The notes under the pieces were generated by a model. The model saw only the letters and a program-made list of their open reading frames with translations, ran no database searches and was not told the origin of the DNA. From contig NZ_JACVCU010000001.1 of the NCBI RefSeq assembly GCF_014518425.1, forward strand, positions 1,240,001 to 1,304,000: a stretch of 64,000 bases of DNA. Reading direction: 5' to 3'. The DNA is from Terrabacter sp. MAHUQ-38 (lineage in GTDB: Bacteria; Actinomycetota; Actinomycetes; Actinomycetales; Dermatophilaceae). Shown here piece after piece: positions 28,601-36,988 of this stretch. The position numbers and the translations under genes are program-made. Each line of letters starts with the position of its first letter. Within the stretch, counting starts at the first letter, position 1.

Positions 28601-29887
28601 TCAGTCGACGGTGATGCGGCCCGACACGACCCCACGGTCGGCGAGCCCGCGCAGCCGGGTGACGGTCCGCTCACGCACCGTCCACGGGTCCATCGTCGTG
28701 ACGTAGATCCTCGTGGCGCCCTCGAACCCACCCAACGTCGACACGCGCCACTTGACGACCGCCCGCAGCGGCACCGGCAGGTCGAGCGGCGGTGGGCAGT
28801 GGTGCCACTCCTCGTTGGTCGGCACGTCGGATCCTGTCGCTGCGTGACAGGCGTGGAGCAGGTCTGAGAAGTCGCGCACCTCGTCGTCGTCGAGCTCCCA
28901 GGGTCGCCGTGACGTGGCGCTCGTGTGCACCTCCACCGACGGGTATCGGTGCCCGACGCCGGCGAAGGCGACCGCCGTCGGCGTCCGTGCGATGACCAGG
29001 CCCTGCGCGTCGGCGTACTCCCGTCCCCACCGCGCGAAGAAGTCAGGTTGGGACCGGACCCGCTCCACCTCACGTTCGAGCTCGGCGCCGGGCTCGTCGA
29101 TCGCGACGAGCTGCTTGTGCAGGTGGTCGAACGACGCCCCGGCCGAACGCATCCAGTTCTGGAAGACCGACACGTACCGCGCGTAGGGGTTGTCGCGGTA
29201 GAGGTCACGCACCGCAGCAATCGTGAATCGCGTGTACTGCCAATGCTCCTCGGGTGTCAGCGTGCCGGAGAATGCGTGCTGCGAGTCGTTCGTCGCCCCG
29301 TCGGCGTAGTGGCGTCGGGCGGCGACGACCTGGTGGTTGCCGGCGAAGAGCGCCACCGCCTCGCGCTCGAGGTCGCCCTCGGTCAGGGGCCCCGCATCGG
29401 CTCCCGACGTGCCGCCTGCCCGCATGCGGATGCGGGCGAGCGCGGCGACGTGCTCACGCCCGGCGGGGGTCGAGAGGTATGCCGTCCGGTGCGCCCGCGA
29501 CTCGGGTGTCGGCTCGTAGCCGTGGGTGAGGTGCCAGTAGTCGTAGCTGAGGATCTCGAAGAGGTTCGTGAAGAGCCGGAACTGCGGGACCGAGTCGTCG
29601 AGCTGGTCGGCGAGCAGGCCGCGCACCTCCTGCCACGAGGGGCCGTCGCGCACGACCCGCGCGATCTCAGGCGTCGTCTCGACCATGCGGCCGACGCAGA
29701 AGGCGCAGTGCCGGTCGCGTTCGGAGGGGTCGAGGGGCTGTGGCGCCGGCCGGTCGAGGCCGAGGGGCCGGGCGCCGCGGCCCGGAAGCGTCCACACCTT
29801 CGTCCCGGTGAAAGGGTTGACCTGCTTGATCGTCCCGTCGGGCAGTCGCGTCAGCGGCGGGGCGGGGTCGGTCCCGGGCGGCGTCAC
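28601..29887 (-). CDS. DUF4921 family, galactose-1-phosphate uridylyltransferase-like protein
   Basis: Cytoplasmic 428-residue protein with a GalT-like HIT-superfamily fold. The N-terminus IKQVNPFTGTKVWTLPGRG and CAFCVGRMVETTPE (a CxxC metal pair) match the DUF4921 family as I recall it. Further on, FQNWMRSAGASFDHLHKQL holds the HxH part of the nucleotidyl-transfer site, and the second half repeats the fold (YPSVEVHTSATSRRPWEL). Such proteins are expected to transfer a nucleotidyl group, but the substrate is not established. Start is GTG 29887 by frame; the only nearby purine run (GCGAGG) is very close to it. It may be co-transcribed with the CHAT-TIR gene downstream. Confidence 0.8.
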   Translation of the reverse strand: MTPPGTDPAPPLTRLPDGTIKQVNPFTGTKVWTLPGRGARPLGLDRPAPQPLDPSERDRHCAFCVGRMVETTPEIARVVRDGPSWQEVRGLLADQLDDSVPQFRLFTNLFEILSYDYWHLTHGYEPTPESRAHRTAYLSTPAGREHVAALARIRMRAGGTSGADAGPLTEGDLEREAVALFAGNHQVVAARRHYADGATNDSQHAFSGTLTPEEHWQYTRFTIAAVRDLYRDNPYARYVSVFQNWMRSAGASFDHLHKQLVAIDEPGAELEREVERVRSQPDFFARWGREYADAQGLVIARTPTAVAFAGVGHRYPSVEVHTSATSRRPWELDDDEVRDFSDLLHACHAATGSDVPTNEEWHHCPPPLDLPVPLRAVVKWRVSTLGGFEGATRIYVTTMDPWTVRERTVTRLRGLADRGVVSGRITVD

Positions 29888-29960
29888 CCTCGCTAGCCTA
29901 GGTGGGTTAGCGTCGGGACGTGGCCCACGACGACACGACCCACTCCCCCCGAGGAGCCTG

Positions 29961-30935
29961 ATGCGCGCCGCACGAGTCACCGCCCTCGACGGGCCAGAGG
30001 CAGTCAGCGTCGACGACCTGCCCGAGCCGAGCCTCGAGCCCGGCCACGTCCTCGTCGACGTCCACGAGGCGGGTGTCAGCTTTCCCGACGTCCTCATGAG
30101 CAAGGGGCTCTACCAGATGCGCCCCGACCTGCCGTTCGTCCCGGGTGCCGAATGCGCCGGCGTCGTCCGCGAAGCCGGGCCCGACAGCGCCTTCAGCCCC
30201 GGTGACCGCGTCGCGGCCTTCCCGGTGCTCGGCGCCTTCGCTGAGACCGTCTCGGTGCCCGAGCCGATGCTCTTCCCCCTGCCGGACGCCGTGTCGTTCG
30301 AGGCGGGCGCGGCCCTCCCGATGAACTACCTCACCGTCCACTTCGCCCTGACTCGTCGCGGCCAGCTCGACCGCGGCGAGGTCGTCCTCGTCCACGGTGC
30401 GGCGGGCGGTATCGGCACGGCCGCGATCCAGCTGGCGCGGGCCATGGACGCGCGCGTCATCGCCGTCGTCTCGTCCGACGACAAGGCCGAGACGGCGCGC
30501 GAGGCCGGTGCCCACCACGTCGTCCTCGCCGACGAGTTCCTCGCCCGGGCAAAGGAGCTCACGGGTGGTCGTGGCGTCGACGTCGTCGTCGACCCTGTCG
30601 GTGGGGACCGCTTCACCGACAGTCTGCGCAGCCTCGCGCCCGAGGGCAGGCTCCTCGTCATCGGTTTCACCGCCGGGCAGATCCCCGAGGTCAAGGTCAA
30701 CCGCCTCCTGCTGGGCAACATCAGCGTCGTCGGCGTCGGCTGGGGCGCGTTCTGGATGCCCGACCCCAGCTACCTGCGGGCGCAGTGGCAGGCCCTTCGC
30801 CCACTCCTCGAGAGCGGCGCCCTGAGGCCCCCGGTCGGCTCGCGCCACCCGCTGGACGACGTCGTCGCCGCCCTCACCGAGATCGACGAGCGTCGCGCCC
30901 GGGGCAAGGTCACGCTCACCGTCCGCCAGTCGTAG
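29961..30935 (+). CDS. Zinc-independent NADPH:quinone oxidoreductase (MDR family)
   Basis: Medium-chain dehydrogenase/reductase of 324 residues, QOR type. N-terminal GroES-like domain (1-120; SFPDVLMSKGLYQMRPDLPFVPG, then AECAGVV) lacks the zinc cysteines of alcohol dehydrogenases. The Rossmann domain has VLVHGAAGGIGTAAIQLARA (AxxGxxG nucleotide motif) and VVVDPVGGDRF. It probably reduces quinones or enones with NADPH. ATG 29961 has GAGGAG at 29951-29956. The SDR gene follows after 10 bp, so the two form an operon. Confidence 0.92.
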   Translation: MRAARVTALDGPEAVSVDDLPEPSLEPGHVLVDVHEAGVSFPDVLMSKGLYQMRPDLPFVPGAECAGVVREAGPDSAFSPGDRVAAFPVLGAFAETVSVPEPMLFPLPDAVSFEAGAALPMNYLTVHFALTRRGQLDRGEVVLVHGAAGGIGTAAIQLARAMDARVIAVVSSDDKAETAREAGAHHVVLADEFLARAKELTGGRGVDVVVDPVGGDRFTDSLRSLAPEGRLLVIGFTAGQIPEVKVNRLLLGNISVVGVGWGAFWMPDPSYLRAQWQALRPLLESGALRPPVGSRHPLDDVVAALTEIDERRARGKVTLTVRQS

Positions 30936-30945
30936 GTTGGGCCGT

Positions 30946-31758
30946 ATGCCGTCCCGCACCCGACACGCGCCCACGTCCCCCCGCCGCGTCCTCGTCACCG
31001 GCGCCGCGTCCGGTCTCGGTCTCGCGCTCGTGCGCGCGTTCGTCGGGCGCGGCGACCACGTGCTCGCGACGGACGTGCTGGACGAGCGGCCCGACCTCGT
31101 GCCCCCGGCAGCCGCGTACCTGCCCCTCGACGTACGCAGCGACGACGCATGGGCGGCGGCCCTGGCCCACGTGCGGGAGACCTGGGGTGGGCTCGACCTG
31201 CTCGTCAACAACGCCGGCGTCGCCGCGGGCGGCCGCATCGACGTCGCGACGATGGACGAGTGGCACTGGATCGTCGACATCAACCTGCTCGGTGTCGTTC
31301 GTGGCTGCCGTACCTTCACGCCGCTGCTCAAGGAGCAGGGCCGCGGACACATCGTCAACACCGCCTCGCTGGCCGGGCTCGTCCACGCGCCCGGCATGGC
31401 CGCGTACAACACGGTCAAGGCCGGGGTCGTCGCCCTCAGCGAGACCCTGTCGCACGAGCTGGCACCGCACGGCATCGACGTCTCAGTCGTGTGCCCGTCC
31501 TTCTTCCGGACCAACCTCGGCGCGTCGTTCCAGGGCGCCGACACCGAGATGGAGGACGCCGGCAAGAAGATGGTGAGCGGGTCGAGGCGCACCGCCGACG
31601 AGGTCGCGGCCGTCGTCGTGCGCGGCATCGACGCCCGCCGCGATGTGATCCTCACCGACCGCGACGGGCACATCGTCTGGCGCGCAAAGCGGTTCGCACG
31701 TCCTGCCTACACGGCAGTGATGAAGCGCGCCGCCAGCCGAGTCGCCCACGGCCGCTGA
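30946..31758 (+). CDS. Short-chain dehydrogenase/reductase
   Basis: Classical SDR of 270 residues. Cofactor motif TGAASGLGLALVRAF, followed by ATDVL at the end of beta-2 (Asp favours NAD(H)). NNAG motif in LLVNNAGVAAGG, catalytic Ser in NTASLAGLVHAPG and the YxxxK motif in AAYNTVKAGVVAL. The C-terminal extension (DVILTDRDGHIVWRAKRF) is typical of acyl- or steroid-type SDRs used as SDR family oxidoreductases in actinobacteria. I use ATG 30946; a TTG at 30937 is in frame. The start codon lies inside a copy of the GTATGCCGTC repeat. Substrate unknown. Confidence 0.92.
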   Translation: MPSRTRHAPTSPRRVLVTGAASGLGLALVRAFVGRGDHVLATDVLDERPDLVPPAAAYLPLDVRSDDAWAAALAHVRETWGGLDLLVNNAGVAAGGRIDVATMDEWHWIVDINLLGVVRGCRTFTPLLKEQGRGHIVNTASLAGLVHAPGMAAYNTVKAGVVALSETLSHELAPHGIDVSVVCPSFFRTNLGASFQGADTEMEDAGKKMVSGSRRTADEVAAVVVRGIDARRDVILTDRDGHIVWRAKRFARPAYTAVMKRAASRVAHGR

Positions 31759-31827
31759 CCCCTGCCCCCAGACCGTAAGGGCGCAGCGCCAACTCAGCGC
31801 GGGGCGAGACTGGCGGGCCCTGAGGCA

Positions 31828-32304
31828 CTAGCCGCGAGGAGGTCTCCGCACGTCCACGTCGGCCGGGGAACCCGCCCCCAGCACGCCCCCGAGGCTCGCC
31901 CGCAGCAGCCCTGCCGCCGCGACCGGCTCGTGCCCGGCGAACGTCCGGCTGAACTCCGGCTCCCGGCTGTCGCGCTCCCACCCGAGGTCGGCGAGCGCCG
32001 ACTGCTGCGCCGTCGTCAGGTCGGTCAGCCCCTCGAACTCGGTGTCGCCGATGCACTCGAGCGCGAGCAGCCCCTCCAGGCGCTGCACCTGGAGAAAGAC
32101 GTCGGGCACGGGCGCCGCGTGCGAGGGTCGGGCACGCCCACGGCGCCATCCTCGGGGAGCCCGCTCTGCGGCATACGTGCTCGAGGCCCGGGACGGCACG
32201 TGCACGGAGAAGGTCAGCCAGTCCTGCTCGGTGAGTGCGGCGAGGTCGGCGGCGATGCGGGCCGTCCACGCCTCCCAGGTCTCGTCGAGCGGGCCGGCGG
32301 TCAC
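31828..32304 (-). CDS. TY-Chap-like domain protein
   Basis: Cytoplasmic protein of 158 residues. A helix (DETWEAWTARIAADLAAL) is followed by beta strands and the segment LLALECIGDTEFEGLTDLTTAQQSALADLGWER, then a short helix ending in LGGVLGAGSPADVDV. This order, with the LxxLGW phrase, resembles the TY-Chap (tir-chaperone-like) domains of actinobacterial proteins; the label is from memory and moderately sure. Start GTG 32304 overlaps the thioesterase stop by GTGA, so the two are coupled. Function unknown; no type VII secretion genes are nearby. Confidence 0.6.
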   Translation of the reverse strand: MTAGPLDETWEAWTARIAADLAALTEQDWLTFSVHVPSRASSTYAAERAPRGWRRGRARPSHAAPVPDVFLQVQRLEGLLALECIGDTEFEGLTDLTTAQQSALADLGWERDSREPEFSRTFAGHEPVAAAGLLRASLGGVLGAGSPADVDVRRPPRG

Positions 32305-32774
32305 GCCGGGACCTCCACCACCGCCGTCTGCATGAGGCGGCGCAGCTGGTCCGGGATCGGCGTGGGGCGCCGGGTCGCCGCCTCGATCTCGACGTGCACC
32401 CAGTGGCCGAGGGCCTTGATCGCCGGGTCGGGTGCCGCGGCCCGTTCCGGGTCGACGAAGAGCCCGAGCTGGTAGGTGACGCTGCTGCGCCCGAGGCGCA
32501 CCACGCGCAGCCCCACCACGAGTGGAGCCGGGAAGGCGACCTCCGCATAGAACGCGCACGACGACTCGGCGACGACGCCCTGCGTCGTGTCGGTCATCGG
32601 GTCGATCGTCACGTGCTCGGCCTGCCAGCCGTTGATCGCGGAGTCGAACAGCTCGTAGTAGACGGCGTTGTTGAGGTGGCCGTACATGTCGTTGTCGGAC
32701 CACCGCGTGCTCACCGGTCGGTGGATCGGGAAGGCCGCGAGCGTCAGGGTGCGCGGGTCGGGCGTGCTGGGCAT
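32301..32774 (-). CDS. Acyl-CoA thioesterase (4HBT hotdog fold)
   Basis: Single hotdog-domain thioesterase of 157 residues. The active-site region RWSDNDMYGHLNNAVYYELF carries the 4HBT signature (Asp of the DxxGHxN motif followed by the YYxxF helix), as in 4-hydroxybenzoyl-CoA thioesterase and YbgC-like enzymes. Later VTYQLGLFVD and LGHWVHVEIE are the long strands. It likely hydrolyses an acyl-CoA; chain length is unknown. ATG 32774. First gene of a two-gene operon with the TY-Chap-like gene, and divergent from the SNF2 gene at 32857. Confidence 0.9.
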   Translation of the reverse strand: MPSTPDPRTLTLAAFPIHRPVSTRWSDNDMYGHLNNAVYYELFDSAINGWQAEHVTIDPMTDTTQGVVAESSCAFYAEVAFPAPLVVGLRVVRLGRSSVTYQLGLFVDPERAAAPDPAIKALGHWVHVEIEAATRRPTPIPDQLRRLMQTAVVEVPA

Positions 32775-32856
32775 GTCGCCATCCTGCCCGAGTGCCGGTG
32801 GGTGGGGCCTGTGGAGGACGGGGGACGGTGTCGGCGACCGAACGTAGAGTGCTGAG

Positions 32857-35800
32857 GTGGCGTGGAGCGTGGGTCGGGCGACGTGGGTCGGTGACGTCAC
32901 CGACCCCGACATCGCGCAGCAGGTCGGCTCGCGCACCTTCGACCGGGGCCAGGCGTATGCGGCCGAACGCCGGGTCCGTTCCCTCGCGACCCGACCCGAC
33001 GGGATGATGCTGCTCGGCACCATCGAGGGCAGCGGCAGCGAGACCTACCAGACGTTCATCGAGGCGCGCCCGCACCCGAAGGGCCGCTCGCACCTGTGGA
33101 GCGGTCGGTGCAGCTGCCCCGTCGGCAGCGACTGCAAGCACGTCGTCGCCCTGATGCTCACGGCTCGTGACGTGGCCCGCGGCAAGGTCGTGGGGCCGGC
33201 GGTAGGCGACTCGGCAGGCGGCTCGGCAGGGGAGTCGGGGGAGCCCGCCATGGCCGTGGACCTCCAGGCCCCGGCTGCCACGAGCGTCCTGTGGTCCGAG
33301 GTGTTCGGCCACATCCGGTCGCGCGCACCAGAGCCCACGCAGGTGCCACAGCGTCCCGAGCCGCGCGGCGATCTCATGCCGGCCGGGCTCTTCGTCGACA
33401 CCGTCTACCGCGACCAGCGCGGCCGTCGTGGAGTGCCCGAGCTCAGCTACGGGCTGAGGCCCACGCGATGGACGCGCGCCGGTATGTGGCACCGCACGCT
33501 CTCGTGGCACGACGCCCTGCCGCAGTGGAGGGCCGGCATCCGGTTCCTGCCCGAGCACGAGCGGATCATGGGCCGCCTCCACGACGTCGCCCGGCACGGC
33601 TCGGGTGGCACGACGTACTTCTCCGCGACACCGCCCCTCTCGCTCGACGCGAGCCCCGAGGTGTGGCCCCTGCTGCGCGAGGCGCGCGCGGCCGGCATCG
33701 AGGTGCTGCCCGGCGAGGGCGTCACCGGCCCCGTCCACATCGCCGACGACGCGGCGGCTCTCGTGCTCCACGTGCGTCGCGCCGCCGACGGCTCCGGCGA
33801 CCTCGACCTCGCCGTCGTCATCGACGGGATGCCGCCGGAGGCGCTCGGAGAGCTCCTCTTCCTCGGCGATCCCGTGCACGCGGTGGCGGTCGAGGGCGAC
33901 GACGGGTCGCTCACGTTCGCCCCCCTCGAGCAGGACCTCGACCTCGGGCCTGACGGGCTCGTCACGGCGCTCGCCGGGCTACGTGTACCCGTCGACGAAC
34001 GCGCCCGCTTCCTGCGGTCCGTCGTGCCGGGCCTGCGCCAGCGCGTCCGGGTCCGCTCCGAGGTGCCGCTGCCCGCCCCCGAGGCGCAGGCGGACGTCGA
34101 GCCCGAGCAGGTGACCGTGCACGTCCGGGTCGTCAGCGACGTGCCCGGCGAGGTGCGCCTCGACCTCGGCCACGCCTACGACGGCACGCCGCGGCCCTTC
34201 ACCACGGCGCGGTTCGGCACCGTCGGCGGGCGCGACCGTGACGCCGAGGCGGCGGCCGTGCGCGCCGCCCAATCACTGCGCGAGGTGCCCGGTGCGCTGC
34301 GCTCCGACCTCGGCGGCCAGCCCTACCTCGTCCCCCGGGTCGTGCTCACGGGCCTGCGGGCGGCCCGGTTCGTCGGCGCCACCCTCCCCGCCCTCGAGTC
34401 CGACGAGCACGTCACGCTCGAGGTCGACGGCGACCTGCCCGCCTACGAGGAGGTCACCTCGGCACCGGTCGTGCGGCTCGGCACGGGCGAGCGGCGCGAG
34501 GACACCGAGCCCGGCGACTGGTTCGACCTGCGGGTCACCGTCGAGGTCGACGGCGAGGAGGTGCCGTTCGAGCCGCTCTTCGCCGCCATCGCCCGCGGCG
34601 ACGACATCATGCTCCTCGACTCGGGGTCGTTCTTCCGGCTCGACCGACCCGAGCTGCTCCGGCTGCGCGACCTCATCGCCGAGGCGCGCGACATCGCCGA
34701 CCCCGAGACCGGAGGTCTGCGCCTCAGCGCCCACCACGCCGACCTCTGGGACGAGCTCGTCGCGCTCGGGGTCGTCGACGAGCAGAGCGCCCGCTGGGCC
34801 GCCAACGTCGAGGCGCTGGGTTCGCTCGAGTCGGGACCGCTCGCCGACCCGCCGCCCGCCCTCCGCGCCACCCTGCGGCCCTACCAGCTCGAGGGCTACC
34901 GCTGGCTCGCCCGCCTCTGGGACGCCGGCATCGGCGGCATCCTCGCCGACGACATGGGCCTGGGCAAGACGCTCCAGGTGATCGCGACCCTGGCCCGTGC
35001 GCACGACCGGGGAGAGCTCGGCAGCCGTGGTCCGGAGGCTCGTGGCCCGGTGCTCGTCGTCGCTCCGACGAGCGTCGTCGGCACGTGGCTCGGCGAGCTC
35101 GAGACGTTCGCCCCGCACCTCGAGGTCAGGTCCGTCACCGCGACCGAACGCAAACGCGGAATCCCCTTGTCCGACGTGGTCGCCGACGCCGAGGTCGTCA
35201 TCACCTCGTATGCCGTCCTGCGCCTCGACGACGCCGCGTTCCAAGCCGTCCGGTGGGGTGGCGTCGTGCTCGACGAGGCGCAGTTCGTCAAGAACCGTCA
35301 GGCCAAGACCCACGTCGCGGCCCGCCGGCTCGGAGCGCCCTTCACCATCGCCGTGACCGGCACGCCGCTCGAGAACTCCCTCATGGACCTCTGGTCGCTG
35401 CTCTCGCTCACCGCGCCGGGCCTCTACCCGCGGCCCGACGTCTTCACGAAGAACTATCGCAGGCCCATCGAGTCGGGCGAGCGGCCCGAGCTGCTCGACC
35501 TGCTCCGCCGCCGCATCCGGCCGATCATGCTCCGCCGCACCAAGGAGCAGGTCGCGATCGACCTGCCGCCCAAGCAGATTCAGGTCGTCGGGCTCGATCC
35601 CCACCCCGTCCACCGGCACATCTACGACCAGCACCTGCAGCGCGAGCGGCAGCGGGTGCTCGGCCTGCTCGACGACCCCGAGGCCAACCGCGTCGCGATC
35701 CTCGCGGCCCTGACGCGGCTGCGGCAGCTCGCCCTCGACCCCGTGCTCGTCGACGAGGTCCATGCCGGCAAGGCGACCGCGGCCAAGATCGAGTTCCTCG

Positions 35801-36288
35801 TCGACCAGCTGCGCGAGCTCGCCGCCGAGGGCCACCGCGCGCTCGTCTTCAGCCAGTTCACCGGCTTCCTGCGCATCGTCGAGGCCGCGCTGACGCGCGC
35901 GGGCATCGACACGGCCTACCTCGACGGGTCGACGACCGACCGGCAGTCCGTCGTGCGGGGATTCCGCGAGGGCGACGCGACGGCATTCCTCATCAGCCTC
36001 AAGGCCGGTGGCTTCGGCCTGACGCTCACGGAGGCCGACTACGTTTACGTCCTCGACCCCTGGTGGAACCCCGCCGCCGAGGCGCAGGCCATCGACCGGG
36101 CGCACCGCATCGGCCAGAACCGTCCGGTCACCGTCTACCGCCTCGTCTCCGCCGACACCATCGAGGAGAAGGTCGTGGCGCTCCAGGAGCGCAAGCGCGA
36201 CCTCTTCCAGCGGGTCGTCGACGAGGGCGGGTCGCTCTCCGGCGCCATCACGGCCGACGACGTGCGCGACCTGCTCGGCCTCGCGTGA
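32857..36288 (+). CDS. SWIM-domain SNF2-family DNA translocase/helicase
   Basis: Large ATPase of 1143 residues. N-terminal SWIM zinc finger (about 80-110: WSGRCSCPVGSDCKHVVAL, CxCxnCxH), a middle region of about 500 residues, then the SNF2 ATPase: Walker A DDMGLGKTLQ (about 708), VLVVAPTSVVGTW, DEAQ box VLDEAQFVKN, GTPLENSLMDLWSLL, and the helicase C-terminal lobe with VFSQFTGFLRIVE, SLKAGGFGLTLTEADYV and AIDRAHRIGQNRPVTVYRL. Bacterial members are thought to remodel DNA-bound proteins such as RNA polymerase. Start GTG 32857 follows CTGAGG closely. A diverged fragment of the last ~65 codons recurs at 38460 (see separate entry). Confidence 0.93.
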   Translation: MAWSVGRATWVGDVTDPDIAQQVGSRTFDRGQAYAAERRVRSLATRPDGMMLLGTIEGSGSETYQTFIEARPHPKGRSHLWSGRCSCPVGSDCKHVVALMLTARDVARGKVVGPAVGDSAGGSAGESGEPAMAVDLQAPAATSVLWSEVFGHIRSRAPEPTQVPQRPEPRGDLMPAGLFVDTVYRDQRGRRGVPELSYGLRPTRWTRAGMWHRTLSWHDALPQWRAGIRFLPEHERIMGRLHDVARHGSGGTTYFSATPPLSLDASPEVWPLLREARAAGIEVLPGEGVTGPVHIADDAAALVLHVRRAADGSGDLDLAVVIDGMPPEALGELLFLGDPVHAVAVEGDDGSLTFAPLEQDLDLGPDGLVTALAGLRVPVDERARFLRSVVPGLRQRVRVRSEVPLPAPEAQADVEPEQVTVHVRVVSDVPGEVRLDLGHAYDGTPRPFTTARFGTVGGRDRDAEAAAVRAAQSLREVPGALRSDLGGQPYLVPRVVLTGLRAARFVGATLPALESDEHVTLEVDGDLPAYEEVTSAPVVRLGTGERREDTEPGDWFDLRVTVEVDGEEVPFEPLFAAIARGDDIMLLDSGSFFRLDRPELLRLRDLIAEARDIADPETGGLRLSAHHADLWDELVALGVVDEQSARWAANVEALGSLESGPLADPPPALRATLRPYQLEGYRWLARLWDAGIGGILADDMGLGKTLQVIATLARAHDRGELGSRGPEARGPVLVVAPTSVVGTWLGELETFAPHLEVRSVTATERKRGIPLSDVVADAEVVITSYAVLRLDDAAFQAVRWGGVVLDEAQFVKNRQAKTHVAARRLGAPFTIAVTGTPLENSLMDLWSLLSLTAPGLYPRPDVFTKNYRRPIESGERPELLDLLRRRIRPIMLRRTKEQVAIDLPPKQIQVVGLDPHPVHRHIYDQHLQRERQRVLGLLDDPEANRVAILAALTRLRQLALDPVLVDEVHAGKATAAKIEFLVDQLRELAAEGHRALVFSQFTGFLRIVEAALTRAGIDTAYLDGSTTDRQSVVRGFREGDATAFLISLKAGGFGLTLTEADYVYVLDPWWNPAAEAQAIDRAHRIGQNRPVTVYRLVSADTIEEKVVALQERKRDLFQRVVDEGGSLSGAITADDVRDLLGLA

Positions 36289-36380
36289 GGCTCAGGTGAG
36301 GGCTTAAGGAATGCTTCAGCGCCAGGGCGCACCGTGGTCCTTGTCAGCACGACCACTGCCCAAGCCGCCAGGAGCACCTC

Positions 36381-36929
36381 ATGTCCTCATCGAAGACCCG
36401 GACCGCGCGCCGCCTGCTCGCCGTGCTGTCCCTCGCCGTGTCAACCGTCCTCTGCGTCGTGTCGCCCGCCAGCGCCGCCACCTACGCCAGTGGCGGCTAC
36501 GTCGGGTCGTACGCGGCCCCGCAGATCGACTGCCGCCACAAGATCTGGGGCACCACCGGGGTTCTGCAGATGACAGCGCCGGCCCCCACCGTCTACGCAC
36601 GCAACTACCGCGCCGGCGCCGGGAACGACGGCGCCTACGTCCGCTACGCCGTCTACTTCGTCGACGCCCGCACGGGCGCCGTGCTGAACCGCACGGGATG
36701 GAGCGGGTGGTCCTATGCGTACGACAACCGCCCTGCGGCCTTCAGCGGCGCGGCCATGTACAGCCCCGACTGGCGCGGCAGCTATGTAGTCGACTACCGC
36801 ATTGAGTGGTGGGCTCCCGGTGGCGCGACGCCGCTCGGCTGGGTCGCCCACCGCGCCGACCGCTACTTCTACGTCGCCTACAACAACGTGGCCGGTGGCG
36901 TGTGGCAGACCTGCATGAAGATGTACTGA
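36381..36929 (+). CDS. Secreted protein of unknown function
   Basis: Exported protein of 182 residues. The n-region SSSKTRTARRLLAVL and hydrophobic core VSTVLCVVSPASA give a clear signal peptide cleaved near residue 32. The mature part (about 150 residues) is rich in Tyr, Trp and Gly (GWSGWSYAYDN, YRIEWWAPGG, DRYFYVAYN) with two Cys that could pair, pointing to a small beta-sandwich, possibly a wall or carbohydrate binder. No family recognised. ATG 36381 has no strong ribosome site (the GGAGC at about 36371 is weak). It lies between the SNF2 gene and the BTAD regulator, inside the segment bracketed by SNF2 3'-end copies. Confidence 0.75.
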   Translation: MSSSKTRTARRLLAVLSLAVSTVLCVVSPASAATYASGGYVGSYAAPQIDCRHKIWGTTGVLQMTAPAPTVYARNYRAGAGNDGAYVRYAVYFVDARTGAVLNRTGWSGWSYAYDNRPAAFSGAAMYSPDWRGSYVVDYRIEWWAPGGATPLGWVAHRADRYFYVAYNNVAGGVWQTCMKMY

Positions 36930-36946
36930 TCCGCCGGAGGGAGCTG

Positions 36947-36977
36947 ATCGGGTCCGCGTCAGGGGCGGGCCCGATCT
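36947..36977. terminator. Bidirectional terminator
   Basis: Twelve-base arms (36947-36958 GATCGGGTCCGC, 36966-36977) pair with one T-G wobble around a 7-nt loop. It lies between the convergent secreted-protein and BTAD regulator genes. Confidence 0.75.
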
Positions 36978-36988
36978 GCTGTCTGTCC

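Noticed and set aside
31759-31827. Search for a terminator or small RNA between convergent SDR and TY-Chap-like genes
   Set aside because: No inverted repeat longer than a few base pairs was seen.
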